The position numbers and the translations under genes are program-made. The notes under the pieces are model-generated. The model searched no databases. It saw nothing but the letters and a program-made list of their open reading frames with translations, and was not told the origin of the DNA. From the NCBI RefSeq assembly GCF_001427305.1, contig NZ_LMFZ01000012.1:1-64000 (forward strand): DNA of 64,000 nt, written 5' to 3'. The stretch comes from Duganella sp. Root1480D1 (GTDB taxonomy: Bacteria; Pseudomonadota; Gammaproteobacteria; Burkholderiales; Burkholderiaceae_D). Below are positions 24,280-32,846 of the stretch, piece after piece (the first letter of the stretch is position 1; each line of letters starts with the position of its first letter).

Positions 24280-25079
24280 AAAAGACCGCACAATACCTGC
24301 TGCTGGCCGCCATCGCGCTGCTGTGCATCTTTCCGTTCTGGTGGACGCTGGTGACAGCGCTGTCCACCGAAGGCAATATCTTCTCTTACCCGCCGACCTT
24401 CTGGCCGAAGCAGCCATCGCTGGAGAACTTCGCCGAAGTGTTTCGCGTGATCCCGATCTGGTCCTTCCTGAAGAATTCCATCCTGATCACGACCTTTACC
24501 GTGCTGTGGAAGCTGGTACTGTGCTCCATGGCCGCCTACCCGCTGGCGCGCCTGCACTTCAAGGGCAAGAAGCTGGTATTCGGTCTGATTGTCGCGACCA
24601 TGGTGCTGCCCTCAGAAGTCAACTTCCTGGTCAACTTCATCACGGTGACCGAATTGGGCCTGGTCGACACTTACTCCGGCGTGATCCTGCCGAACGTGGT
24701 GAACGCTGTCGCCATCCTGCTGCTGAAGCAGGCTTTCGAGGAAGTACCGCAAGACCTGGTCGATGCTGCCCGTGTCGACGGCGCGTCCGAATGGACCATA
24801 TTCACAAAGATCATGCTGCCACTGATCGCGCCCTGGCTGGCGACGGTAGGCATCCTGACCGCGGTGGAAGCCTGGAACGAATACATCTGGCCATCGATCG
24901 TCATGAGCAAGCCGGATGAGTTCCCGCTGTCGGTGGGGGTGCTGTATTTGCGCGGTACTTTCGGCAGCAGCACGCGCGTGATCGCGGCCGGTACCATCAT
25001 CACCATTGTGCCGACCCTGGCGGCATTCCTTTTCACCCAACGTTACTTCATGCGCGGCATGGACGGAGCAGTTAAATGA
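24276..25079 (+). CDS. Sugar ABC transporter permease 2 (MalG type)
   Basis: A 267-residue inner-membrane permease with six predicted segments and the EAA loop DAARVDGASEWTIFTKIMLP. It ends in RYFMRGMDGAVK, a typical MalG-class C-terminus. It pairs with the permease encoded just upstream and probably uses the ATPase encoded at 27862. ATG 24276 overlaps the upstream stop by four bases. Its own stop overlaps the GH3 gene start. Confidence 0.95.
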   Translation: MKKTAQYLLLAAIALLCIFPFWWTLVTALSTEGNIFSYPPTFWPKQPSLENFAEVFRVIPIWSFLKNSILITTFTVLWKLVLCSMAAYPLARLHFKGKKLVFGLIVATMVLPSEVNFLVNFITVTELGLVDTYSGVILPNVVNAVAILLLKQAFEEVPQDLVDAARVDGASEWTIFTKIMLPLIAPWLATVGILTAVEAWNEYIWPSIVMSKPDEFPLSVGVLYLRGTFGSSTRVIAAGTIITIVPTLAAFLFTQRYFMRGMDGAVK

Positions 25080-26563
25080 GCACACAAGAACTACGAAAAA
25101 TCGCGGGACAACTAATCATGATCCGCTTCCCCGGCACGGTGCTGGACCAGGCGACGGCTGCTTTTATCCGCGCCAACGGCATCCGCGGCGTGTGCCTGTT
25201 CCGCGGGAACATGACCGACTCCGTGCAACTGGCCAAGCTGACCGCCGACCTGCGCGACGCAATGGGCCCGAACGCGCTGATTGCCATCGACCAGGAAGGC
25301 GGCGCCGTAGTGCGCTCAACCTGGGTGCCGGCACCGCCGGCCGCCATGGGCCTGGGTGCAGCCGACGATACCGACCTGGCCTACCGCACCGGCGCCGCCG
25401 TGGCGCGTGCTGCCAAGTCGCTTGGTTTCAACTGGAACTTCGCGCCAGTGCTGGACTTGAACAACAACCCGAACAACCCGGTCATCGCCGAACGCTCCTT
25501 CGGTGCCGAACCAAAGCGCGCGGTGGAACTGGCCATGGCCTGGATGGCTGGCAGCCATGCCGAAGGCGTGGCCTGCTGCGTCAAGCATTTCCCCGGGCAC
25601 GGCGACACCCATGTCGATTCGCACCGCGACCTGCCGACCGTCGACAAGGCACTGCCCGAGCTGGACGTGCTGGAGCTGGCGCCATTCCGCGCCGCGGCCC
25701 CGGTGGCGCCGGCCATGATGACCGCCCACATCGTCTACCCGGCAATCGATCCGGACAATCCTGCCACCATGTCGCCCGCGATCCTGGACGGCATCCTGCG
25801 CAAGCAATGGAATTACAAGGGCATCATCATCACCGATGGCATGGACATGCACGCCATCGCCGGCCGTTACGGCGTGGGCAATGCAGCCGTGCGCGCGCTG
25901 CTGGCCGGCGCCGACATGGTGATGGCGCTCGGCACCACCGAAACCCAGGACGAAACCCTGCACGCGATTGCCACGGCGCTGGCCGATGGCTCGCTGTCGA
26001 AAGCGGCCGTGGAAGAACGCCTGGCTCGCCTGAACGCCCTGGCGCAAGCCTACCCTTGCCAGCAGCGCTCCTATAAAGAAGATGCCGCCGACCGCGTCAT
26101 CATGGCCGAAGGCTGGCGCCGGGCGCTGACCGCGCGCAGCAACCCGCAGCGCCCGGCGCCGGGCAGCAAGCTGCGCCTGGTGGTGCGGCAGGACGTGGTG
26201 AGCGACGGCGTTTCCGAAGCGGGCGTACCGGCAGCCACCGTGGCCGCTTCGCTGGGCAAACTGTATGACGTGGACCTGGTTACCTTTGCCGACGCTAACT
26301 CCTTCGACTGGTCCTCGCTGCCGCAGGATGGCCGCTTCACGGTCCTGGCTTCGACCTCACGCCTGCGCTACGGCGACAACGCCCGCAACAATTGGAAGCC
26401 GGACCTGCACCTGGCGCTGTGGAACCCCTACCAGGCGCTGGACATCCAGTCCCCCGCCTTGATGACCTACGGCTTTGCCGCGCCCGCGCTGGTAGCCGTC
26501 AACGCCTGGCTATCGGGCGAACTTGAAGCCACCGGTCGCTGCCCGGTTCCCGGTTTCGCCTAA
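25076..26563 (+). CDS. GH3 beta-N-acetylhexosaminidase
   Basis: A 495-residue glycoside hydrolase family 3 enzyme. It shows ALIAIDQEGGAVVR, the NagZ-type loop KHFPGHGDTHVDSH with its His/Asp general acid pair, and the nucleophile Asp in IITDGMDMHAI. About 160 extra C-terminal residues follow the TIM barrel, so it is longer than NagZ. There is no signal peptide, so it should cleave GlcNAc from imported oligosaccharides or muropeptide fragments in the cytoplasm. It sits inside the nag operon with four-base overlap to the permease. Confidence 0.92.
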   Translation: MSTQELRKIAGQLIMIRFPGTVLDQATAAFIRANGIRGVCLFRGNMTDSVQLAKLTADLRDAMGPNALIAIDQEGGAVVRSTWVPAPPAAMGLGAADDTDLAYRTGAAVARAAKSLGFNWNFAPVLDLNNNPNNPVIAERSFGAEPKRAVELAMAWMAGSHAEGVACCVKHFPGHGDTHVDSHRDLPTVDKALPELDVLELAPFRAAAPVAPAMMTAHIVYPAIDPDNPATMSPAILDGILRKQWNYKGIIITDGMDMHAIAGRYGVGNAAVRALLAGADMVMALGTTETQDETLHAIATALADGSLSKAAVEERLARLNALAQAYPCQQRSYKEDAADRVIMAEGWRRALTARSNPQRPAPGSKLRLVVRQDVVSDGVSEAGVPAATVAASLGKLYDVDLVTFADANSFDWSSLPQDGRFTVLASTSRLRYGDNARNNWKPDLHLALWNPYQALDIQSPALMTYGFAAPALVAVNAWLSGELEATGRCPVPGFA

Positions 26564-26572
26564 GGAGAAATG

Positions 26573-27862
26573 ATGGACGTCGCACGCAGCTCCCCCCTTA
26601 AGTGGATTCCTACGCTGTACCTGGCGCAGGGCCTGCCGTATTTCGCTATCTCCCTGGTCTTCGGCCAGATGATGAAGAGCATGGGCATGGGCAATGCCGA
26701 GATCGGCCACTGGCTGGCCTTCCTCGGCGGTGCATGGATGTTCAAGCCCCTGTGGAGCCCCTTCCTGGAACTGGCGTCGAGCAAGAAGCTGGTGGTGGTC
26801 AGCCTGCAGCTATTCGGCGGCGTGTGCCTTGGTCTGGTCGCACTGGCACTGCAGTTCCCATTCTGGCTGAGCGCTAGCGTCGCAGTGTTATTCCTGGGGT
26901 CGATCGCCTCCGCCACCCACGATATATCCTGTGACGGACTTTACATCGCCAGCCTGTCGAAGAAAGCTCAGGCCCAATACGCTGGCTGGACCGGAACCTT
27001 TTTCAATGCCGGCCGCCTCATGGCGCAGGGCGGCTTACTGACGCTTGCCGGGTACCTGGAGAAAATGTATGGCGTCACCTCCGCCTGGACAGTCATTTTC
27101 GGCATCGTCGGCCTGACCATGTGCGCGCTTGGTGGCTACAACTACTGGGCCCTGCCCCTCAGCCCTAACCCGCGCATGGCCGACCACAGCGCCAGCGCCG
27201 TCGCACGCACCTTGGGCGAAGTCATCATCGACTACTTTCGCAAGCCGGGCATCTGGGTCGCGATCCTGTTCATTATTCTGTTCCGTGCTGGCGAGGCGCA
27301 GGTGCAAACCATAGGTCCGCTGTTCCTGCGCGAAGCACGCGCTGCCGGGGGGCTGGGGCTGGATACCGCGCAGGTAGGCATGGTGTACGGCACCGGCGGC
27401 ACCATTGCCTTCATCATCGGTTCCATCGCCGGCGGCTATTTCACTTCCTGGCTTAGCCTGCGCCGCGCCATCCTGTTCCTGATCCTGGCAATGAACCTGC
27501 CCAACCTGGTGTTCTATTACCTGTCGCACGCGCTGCCGACCGATCTGACCGTAATCGGAGTCGCCCTGAGCCTGGAGATGTTCGGCTACGGCTTCGGTTT
27601 CGTCGGCGTGATCCTGTACATGATGCAAGTGGTAGCACCAGGCAAATACACCACCGCACATTACGCCTTCTCTACCGGGATAATGCAGGTCGGCCGCGTG
27701 CTGTTCGGCTGGATCAGCGGCGACATGCAGGCGGCGCTGGGATACCAGCAGTTCTTCGTCTGGGTGCTAATCTCCGCCGTGCCGGTCGCCATCCTGTCGC
27801 AGTTCATCCCGATGGAGTCGCGCGACAAGCAAGCCGGCGGCGCCGTGCCGGAAGCCGCCTGA
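26573..27862 (+). CDS. MFS transporter, AmpG-like
   Basis: A 429-residue, 12-segment major facilitator. The N-terminus (IPTLYLAQGLPYFAISLVFG, then WLAFLGGAWMFKPLWSP) is of the AmpG/SLC33 acetyl-CoA-transporter-like type. AmpG imports GlcNAc-anhydromuropeptides, so here a GlcNAc or chito-oligosaccharide substrate is likely. ATG 26573 is preferred over ATG 26570 because it gives five-base spacing to the AAGGAG site. The stop overlaps the ATPase start by one base. Confidence 0.85.
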   Translation: MDVARSSPLKWIPTLYLAQGLPYFAISLVFGQMMKSMGMGNAEIGHWLAFLGGAWMFKPLWSPFLELASSKKLVVVSLQLFGGVCLGLVALALQFPFWLSASVAVLFLGSIASATHDISCDGLYIASLSKKAQAQYAGWTGTFFNAGRLMAQGGLLTLAGYLEKMYGVTSAWTVIFGIVGLTMCALGGYNYWALPLSPNPRMADHSASAVARTLGEVIIDYFRKPGIWVAILFIILFRAGEAQVQTIGPLFLREARAAGGLGLDTAQVGMVYGTGGTIAFIIGSIAGGYFTSWLSLRRAILFLILAMNLPNLVFYYLSHALPTDLTVIGVALSLEMFGYGFGFVGVILYMMQVVAPGKYTTAHYAFSTGIMQVGRVLFGWISGDMQAALGYQQFFVWVLISAVPVAILSQFIPMESRDKQAGGAVPEAA

Positions 27863-28959
27863 TGGCCGCAGTATCCCTGCGCGGCATCGCCAAGCGCTAT
27901 GGCGACAATGACCCTGTGATCCAGGGCATCGACCTGGATATCGCGGACGGCGAATTCACCGTCTTCGTCGGCCCGTCCGGCTGCGGCAAATCGACGCTGC
28001 TGCGCATGGTTGCCGGCCTGGAGGAGATCAGCGGCGGCCAGCTGCATATTGGCGGCCGGTTCGCCAACAACGTGCCGCCGGCCCAGCGCGGGCTGGCCAT
28101 GGTGTTCCAGTCGTATGCACTCTACCCGCATATGACAGTGTACGAAAACATGGCCTTCGGCCTGAAGCTGGCCGGCACACCCGATGCCCAGTTGCGCATG
28201 GCGGTCGAACGCGCGGCCGCCACGCTGCAGATAGGCCACCTGCTGCAGCGCAAGCCGAAGGAATTGTCCGGCGGCCAGCGCCAGCGCGTGGCGATCGGCC
28301 GCGCCATCGTGCGCAAGCCGCAGCTATTCCTGTTCGACGAACCGCTGTCCAACCTGGATGCCGGCCTGCGGGTCCAAATGCGGCTGGAAATCGGCCGCCT
28401 GCACAAGGAACTGGGCACCACCACCATCTACGTGACGCACGACCAGGTCGAAGCCATGACGCTGGGCCAGCGCATCGTGGTGTTCAACGGTGGAAAGATC
28501 GAACAGGCCGGCACTCCGCAGGAGCTATATAACAGTCCGGCCAACCTGTTCGTGGCCGGTTTCCTCGGCGCGCCGCGCATGAATTTCATCCCGGCCGAAG
28601 TGATCGCCCTGGGCGCCACGCACGTGGCGATATTGCTGCCGGGCGGCGCCATCGTTGAAGTGGCAGCCCAGCCCCGCGACGTCGAGCGCGGCAGCCGCGT
28701 CACGCTTGGGGTGCGTCCGGAACACCTGCAATTGCGTGAAGAGGCTTACAATGCGGCCGCTGTGGCGATCAGCCACGTGGAGTACCTTGGCGATCAATCA
28801 ATTGTCTATGCGGCCTTGCCCGGCATGCCGGAAGCGCTGGCGGTGAAACTGGCGCAGGATATGCCCATGCCGGCACCCGGCACGCCTGCCACGCTGTTCC
28901 TTCCGCCTGAGCGCTGCATGCTGTTTGCGGCCGATGGCACGGCTTTCGCCCGGCCATAA
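27862..28959 (+). CDS. Sugar ABC transporter ATP-binding protein (UgpC/MsmK type)
   Basis: A 365-residue ATPase. Walker A is GPSGCGKST (residues 37-45), with Q-loop FQSYALYPHMT, signature LSGGQRQR, Walker B LFLFDEPLSNLD and a switch His in VTHDQ. The C-terminal regulatory region has TOBE strands. This is the MalK/UgpC class that powers MalFG-type sugar importers. It is the last gene of the nag operon and would energise the permeases encoded at 23440-25079. Such ATPases can serve more than one transporter. Confidence 0.95.
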   Translation: MAAVSLRGIAKRYGDNDPVIQGIDLDIADGEFTVFVGPSGCGKSTLLRMVAGLEEISGGQLHIGGRFANNVPPAQRGLAMVFQSYALYPHMTVYENMAFGLKLAGTPDAQLRMAVERAAATLQIGHLLQRKPKELSGGQRQRVAIGRAIVRKPQLFLFDEPLSNLDAGLRVQMRLEIGRLHKELGTTTIYVTHDQVEAMTLGQRIVVFNGGKIEQAGTPQELYNSPANLFVAGFLGAPRMNFIPAEVIALGATHVAILLPGGAIVEVAAQPRDVERGSRVTLGVRPEHLQLREEAYNAAAVAISHVEYLGDQSIVYAALPGMPEALAVKLAQDMPMPAPGTPATLFLPPERCMLFAADGTAFARP

Positions 28960-29054
28960 GAAATCGTTACAATTGGCTACTTCAGAAAACCGGTCCCATG
29001 ACAAAATTATGGGAGAATAGACGTTTGCCTCAACCACAAGAAGGATCACATACC

Positions 29055-30350
29055 ATGACCCAACACCGTTTCGCACGTATCGGCCTGCTGCTGGCAGCTA
29101 TTGGCCTGGGCGCAGTCCCGGCGCTGGTCCAGACCGCACACGCGCAAGACAAACAGGCTGCTGCCAGCGCTCCACAAGAGACAGTGCGCAAAGATATGGT
29201 CAAACTCCTGGACGGTAAGGTCCTGGGTCCCCTGCTGGAAGCCAAGAAGTATGAAGAAGTGAACGCTTTGCTGGACCAGGCAGACGCGATGCCGAACAAG
29301 ACCCCTTACGAACAGTACATCATCAACCGTATGCGCCTGGCTTCGGCCCTGGGCATGGGCAACAAGCCAAAGCTGATCGAAATGCTGGAGTATGTGCTGG
29401 CCTCCGGCCGCCTGGAGAAAACCGAACAGAGCAAGTTCACCCAGGCACTGGCCGGCTACTACCAGGAACAGAAGAACTACCCTAAGACCATCGAAAACCT
29501 GCAGAAGTACGGCGAATTGAGCGGCGATCCGAAAGTGGCGCGCCAGATCATGGCGATCCGCTTCGAATCGGGCGACTACAAGGGCGTGCAGGCTGACCTG
29601 CTGAAGAAGCTGAACGACAGCGTCAAAGCCAACCAGCCAATGACCCGCGAAGAACTGCACATGCTGGCCGATGCATCGCACCGTCTGAAAGACAAGGCGA
29701 CCTACCTGACCGCGCTGGAAGGCCTGGTGCGCTGGCATCCGCGCGACCGCTACTGGTCGGACATGCTGTACCGCACCCGCGGCAAGGAAAACTACTCCAC
29801 CCGCTTCTCGGCTGACATCATCCGCCTGCAGAAAGTGGCCACCACCAAGATGGAAGAGCAGGATTACGTGGAACTGGCCGAAGTCGACCAGCTCGAAGGC
29901 CAGTTCATCGAAGGCAAGGCCGTGCTGGACGCCGGCATCGCCAACGGTGCTGTCACCCAGAACGCCAAGATCAAGAAGCTGAAGTCCGAGCTGGACAAGC
30001 AAGCTGCGGACGACATGAAGAACATCGCCTCCACCGAATCCTCGGCCCGCAAGGCCAAGAACGGTACCGGCATGGTCAACCTGGGCTACGCGTTCGTGAC
30101 CATGGGCCAGTATGACAAAGGCATCCAGCTGATCCAGGACGGTATCGCCAAAGGCGGCCTGAAAAATGCCGATGACGCCAAGCTGCGCCTGGGCTACTCC
30201 TACGCAATGGCCGGCAAGAAGGATGAAGCCATCAAGATCCTGGAAACCGTGCAAGGCGCCGACGGCCGTGCCGACCTGGCCCGCTACTGGATCCTGTGGG
30301 TCAACCGCCCATACCCAGCGACTGTTGGCGACGACGAAAAACAAGGCTAA
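29055..30350 (+). CDS. Exported TPR-like repeat protein
   Basis: A 431-residue protein with a signal peptide (about residues 1-30, cut near AHAQDK) and an all-helical body with tetratricopeptide-like repeats, for example YEEVNALLDQADAM, FTQALAGYYQEQKNYPKTIENL and KLRLGYSYAMAGKKDEAIKIL. No enzymatic motif is visible. It should be periplasmic and may be a scaffold. ATG 29055 is used because it starts the signal peptide and follows an AAGGA site. It is monocistronic with its own terminator and has no clear link to the flanking nag and T6SS loci. Confidence 0.82.
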   Translation: MTQHRFARIGLLLAAIGLGAVPALVQTAHAQDKQAAASAPQETVRKDMVKLLDGKVLGPLLEAKKYEEVNALLDQADAMPNKTPYEQYIINRMRLASALGMGNKPKLIEMLEYVLASGRLEKTEQSKFTQALAGYYQEQKNYPKTIENLQKYGELSGDPKVARQIMAIRFESGDYKGVQADLLKKLNDSVKANQPMTREELHMLADASHRLKDKATYLTALEGLVRWHPRDRYWSDMLYRTRGKENYSTRFSADIIRLQKVATTKMEEQDYVELAEVDQLEGQFIEGKAVLDAGIANGAVTQNAKIKKLKSELDKQAADDMKNIASTESSARKAKNGTGMVNLGYAFVTMGQYDKGIQLIQDGIAKGGLKNADDAKLRLGYSYAMAGKKDEAIKILETVQGADGRADLARYWILWVNRPYPATVGDDEKQG

Positions 30351-30381
30351 GCCAATCGTCTAAACGTCTAAGCAATACAAC

Positions 30382-30419
30382 AAAGCGGGGATGGCTTTCG
30401 GGCCCTCCCCGCTTTTTTT
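30382..30419 (+). terminator. Rho-independent terminator after the TPR gene
   Basis: Stem AGCGGGGA/TCCCCGCT (30384-30413) followed by a seven-T run. Confidence 0.92.
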
Positions 30420-30433
30420 CGCCGGTCACCCCC

Positions 30434-30480
30434 GATTCAATTGAATCACTCTTGCCGTTCGCGAAATTCTAGGCTGTAAT
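30434..30480 (+). promoter_or_regulatory. Effector-island promoter, copy 1 (palindrome + -35/-10)
   Basis: A perfect 14 bp palindrome GATTCAATTGAATC (30434-30447) is followed after four bases by -35 TTGCCG (30452-30457), a 17-base spacer and -10 TGTAAT (30475-30480). The same arrangement recurs at 32767-32813, including TTCTAGGCTGTAATGGCGG. The conserved ATG inside that string lies at the transcription start region and is not the start codon, because in copy 2 it is out of frame with vgrG. Confidence 0.75.
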
Positions 30481-30514
30481 GGCGGTCCGCACCGTTACTG
30501 AAAGAGCAACACCC

Positions 30515-32209
30515 ATGCACGCCCCGCTGTCAGAAGGCGACTTTCACCAGTCGCTGCGCGAACCCCTGCTTAGGTATTACGGCTACGAAGAGAATTTCCA
30601 GGACCAGCTCCAGACGTTCGAGCATGTGCGGGAGCGCCTGCAGCAACCGCCGGAGATGATTTCGGCGATCCCCCTGTATAACCTGATGAACACCACCAAG
30701 CGCCTGGCGACGGATGCCAGCGCGTTCCTGGTCAATTGCTACAGCGGCGGGCACGATATCGGGCAACTGCAAGCTTTCTACGACAGTGCGGTCGAAAATT
30801 GGGAAACCTACGCCCACTACAACCAGGCCTACAACGACAGCAACGATCGCGAGGCTCCATGGCCGCACGTTGCCCTCGCGGGCCCTGAATACCACCAGGC
30901 GCTGACCATGATCTGCCTTGGCATCCTGCTCGGCAAGCAGGAAGTGCTGCATCGACTGGTGCCACTGATCGACTATCTCAATGAGAAACGCGATGCGCTG
31001 GTCGAGCGCCTGCTCAGTTGCTGTGTCGAAGGCCGGGATCCAGCAGTCAGCATCTGCCGCCGCAACCTGCCTTATTCGAAAGCGCTCCCGATCTTTGCTG
31101 CGCAGCCTTCCGAGCGCCCGGCACTGATGGCGCAATACCTCGCGGAATGGTACCAGGCAAGCCGCCGCGAAAATTACTACGACCTGCATAAATCCGGCTA
31201 CCAGTTCGTTGGCTACTGGTCGTGGGAAGCCGCGGCCATCACCCTTGTGCTGGGCATCGACGACGCGAGTTTTCGCCACCTACCGTACTACCCCGCGGAC
31301 ATGGTCGCCTTTGCCCGCCAGGCCAACGCCGGCAAGATGCCAGCCTATGTAGCCCCAGCCATCGAGGATAGCGCTGAATTGCCCTTGCCCCAGACGGTCA
31401 ACGAGTTGGGCGAGTTTTGGCGGCACAAAAAGCTGTCGCCCGCCGACTTCGAACAGCGGCGCCGCTCCAGCCGCATGCGCTATGGCAGCTACGAGGAAAA
31501 CCTGGTGCTGTTCGCCGACAAGGTATGCCATGATTGCGCCGATGCGGACGAATTCGACGGAGCTCAATTGCTGGCATGGGAATCCGTGAATCACCTGCGC
31601 AACACCTATAGCGCCGGCCATGCGTTGGAGGACCTCAATACTTTTTTTCCGCTGGCTCTCAGCTTTTGGGAAAGCTACGCGCGCTTCCTAACGCCATTTA
31701 CACCGTCGGGGGACGACGAGGACGAGGGCTGCTACAAGCACTGGCTGGACCTGCAAGACGATGACTACCATACCGGCCTGTCGCTGGTGTGCTTCGCCAT
31801 CCTGCTAGGCCACCAGGACAAGCTGGCCCGCATCATGCCTATCCTCGACTTTGGTAACCGCCGCCGCGACGCGCTGCTGGAGCACCTGGTCGCACCCTTC
31901 GTGCCGGGCCGCGAAGCGCCGCCCAAGAAATGCACGCGCGGCAAACCCTACTCGCAAAGCTTGCCCATTTTCGCCGCAGCGCCCGAAAAACGCCCCGTCA
32001 TGATGGCGGGCTACCTGCAGTCCTGGTACGACATGAGCGAGGATGAACCCTACTTCGGCACCAACCGGAAGGGCTGCCAATTCTTCGGTTACTGGTCCCT
32101 TGAGGCGGCTGCCATCAGCTTCGTGCTCGGCATCGACGATACTTCCTTCCGCCACGACCACTTCTACCCGCGCGAGCTGGCCGACTTCGCACGCTCGCGC
32201 ATCGCATAA
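30515..32209 (+). CDS. Tandem PoNi-like (DUF1911) immunity protein
   Basis: A 564-residue soluble protein made of two homologous halves of about 280 residues. Each half ends in a DUF1911 signature (GYWSWEAAAITLVLGIDDASF and GYWSLEAAAISFVLGIDDTSF, followed by YYPADMVAFAR or FYPRELADFAR), preceded by KALPIFAAQP or QSLPIFAAAP. DUF1910/DUF1911 proteins are PoNi immunity proteins that neutralise PoNe DNase toxins delivered by T6SS. Known family members are single, so a tandem fusion is notable. No PoNe toxin is present. ATG 30515 is chosen because the upstream ATG 30479 lies within the promoter. Confidence 0.8.
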   Translation: MHAPLSEGDFHQSLREPLLRYYGYEENFQDQLQTFEHVRERLQQPPEMISAIPLYNLMNTTKRLATDASAFLVNCYSGGHDIGQLQAFYDSAVENWETYAHYNQAYNDSNDREAPWPHVALAGPEYHQALTMICLGILLGKQEVLHRLVPLIDYLNEKRDALVERLLSCCVEGRDPAVSICRRNLPYSKALPIFAAQPSERPALMAQYLAEWYQASRRENYYDLHKSGYQFVGYWSWEAAAITLVLGIDDASFRHLPYYPADMVAFARQANAGKMPAYVAPAIEDSAELPLPQTVNELGEFWRHKKLSPADFEQRRRSSRMRYGSYEENLVLFADKVCHDCADADEFDGAQLLAWESVNHLRNTYSAGHALEDLNTFFPLALSFWESYARFLTPFTPSGDDEDEGCYKHWLDLQDDDYHTGLSLVCFAILLGHQDKLARIMPILDFGNRRRDALLEHLVAPFVPGREAPPKKCTRGKPYSQSLPIFAAAPEKRPVMMAGYLQSWYDMSEDEPYFGTNRKGCQFFGYWSLEAAAISFVLGIDDTSFRHDHFYPRELADFARSRIA

Positions 32210-32223
32210 ACCGGAAATTCACG

Positions 32224-32745
32224 ATGAAAGCCCAACTCCTTGGCGCGCTGCTGCTCGCCATTGGCCTGCCGCTGCACGCGCAGCAAGCCATCACGCCACA
32301 ACGCGACATCACACGCATTTCGACCAACGGCATTGAACTGCAGATGCTTTACACGGAGATCGGCTGGAACAATCCCCACACTCATCGCGCACTTACCTTC
32401 TTCCGCACCAATGACAAGGGCCCCGCACAGCAAATCCCTCTCGAGATCAATGAAAAGTTCGTGTCGACGCTGCAACTGGAGTCTGGCCCCGAATGCGCCA
32501 TCAGCGGATTCCGCGCGTTCATGTTGAAGTCTGGCCTGCGCTTGATTTATGCCGAGCGCGAAGGCTACTGGGCTGACTCTCGCCGCGTGACTTTCACGGT
32601 CCTGGAATTGAAAGAAAATGACGATCCGGAATCCGATTCGGCGCCGATCCTGTCCTTCCGGCAGGTCAACAAGTTCACCAGCCAGCGCAACTTCTGCGAC
32701 GCGGACAAAGCAATGGACGCGGAAATCGCCCGCCTCCGCAGATAA
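32224..32745 (+). CDS. Exported protein, paralogue of the 35701 gene, candidate immunity
   Basis: A 173-residue exported protein. A signal peptide (to about LHAQQ) is followed by AITPQRDITRI, a stretch also present as AITPQRDITII in the protein encoded at 35701. The two share further blocks: CAISGFRAF/CAMTGFRAF, YAEREGYWADSRRVTFTV/YAQRDGNWADKRRVTFTV and a late Cys (FCDADKA/YCDVNTA). A disulphide between the two Cys is likely. The position, 14 bases after the PoNi gene and before vgrG, suggests a periplasmic immunity protein. No known family is recognised. Confidence 0.75.
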   Translation: MKAQLLGALLLAIGLPLHAQQAITPQRDITRISTNGIELQMLYTEIGWNNPHTHRALTFFRTNDKGPAQQIPLEINEKFVSTLQLESGPECAISGFRAFMLKSGLRLIYAEREGYWADSRRVTFTVLELKENDDPESDSAPILSFRQVNKFTSQRNFCDADKAMDAEIARLRR

Positions 32746-32766
32746 CTTTCATTATGCAAGTATAGC

Positions 32767-32813
32767 GATTCAATTGAATCTCTCTTGCTTCAAAAGAACT
32801 TCTAGGCTGTAAT
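32767..32813 (+). promoter_or_regulatory. Effector-island promoter, copy 2 (upstream of vgrG)
   Basis: The palindrome GATTCAATTGAATC (32767-32780), four bases, -35 TTGCTT (32785-32790), 17-base spacer and -10 TGTAAT (32808-32813). Identity with copy 1 is confined to the palindrome, CTCTTGC and the -10 region, with other bases diverged, as expected for conserved regulatory elements. Distance from palindrome to start codon is 80 bases here and 81 in copy 1. Confidence 0.75.
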
Positions 32814-32846
32814 GGCGGTCCGTATGGTTATCGAAAACACAATCTC

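Noticed and set aside
30479..30514. Upstream ATG 30479 as the start of the tandem PoNi gene
   Set aside because: This ATG lies at the end of the conserved -10 element. The same string occurs before vgrG, where it is out of frame with the gene, so it is promoter and leader rather than coding.
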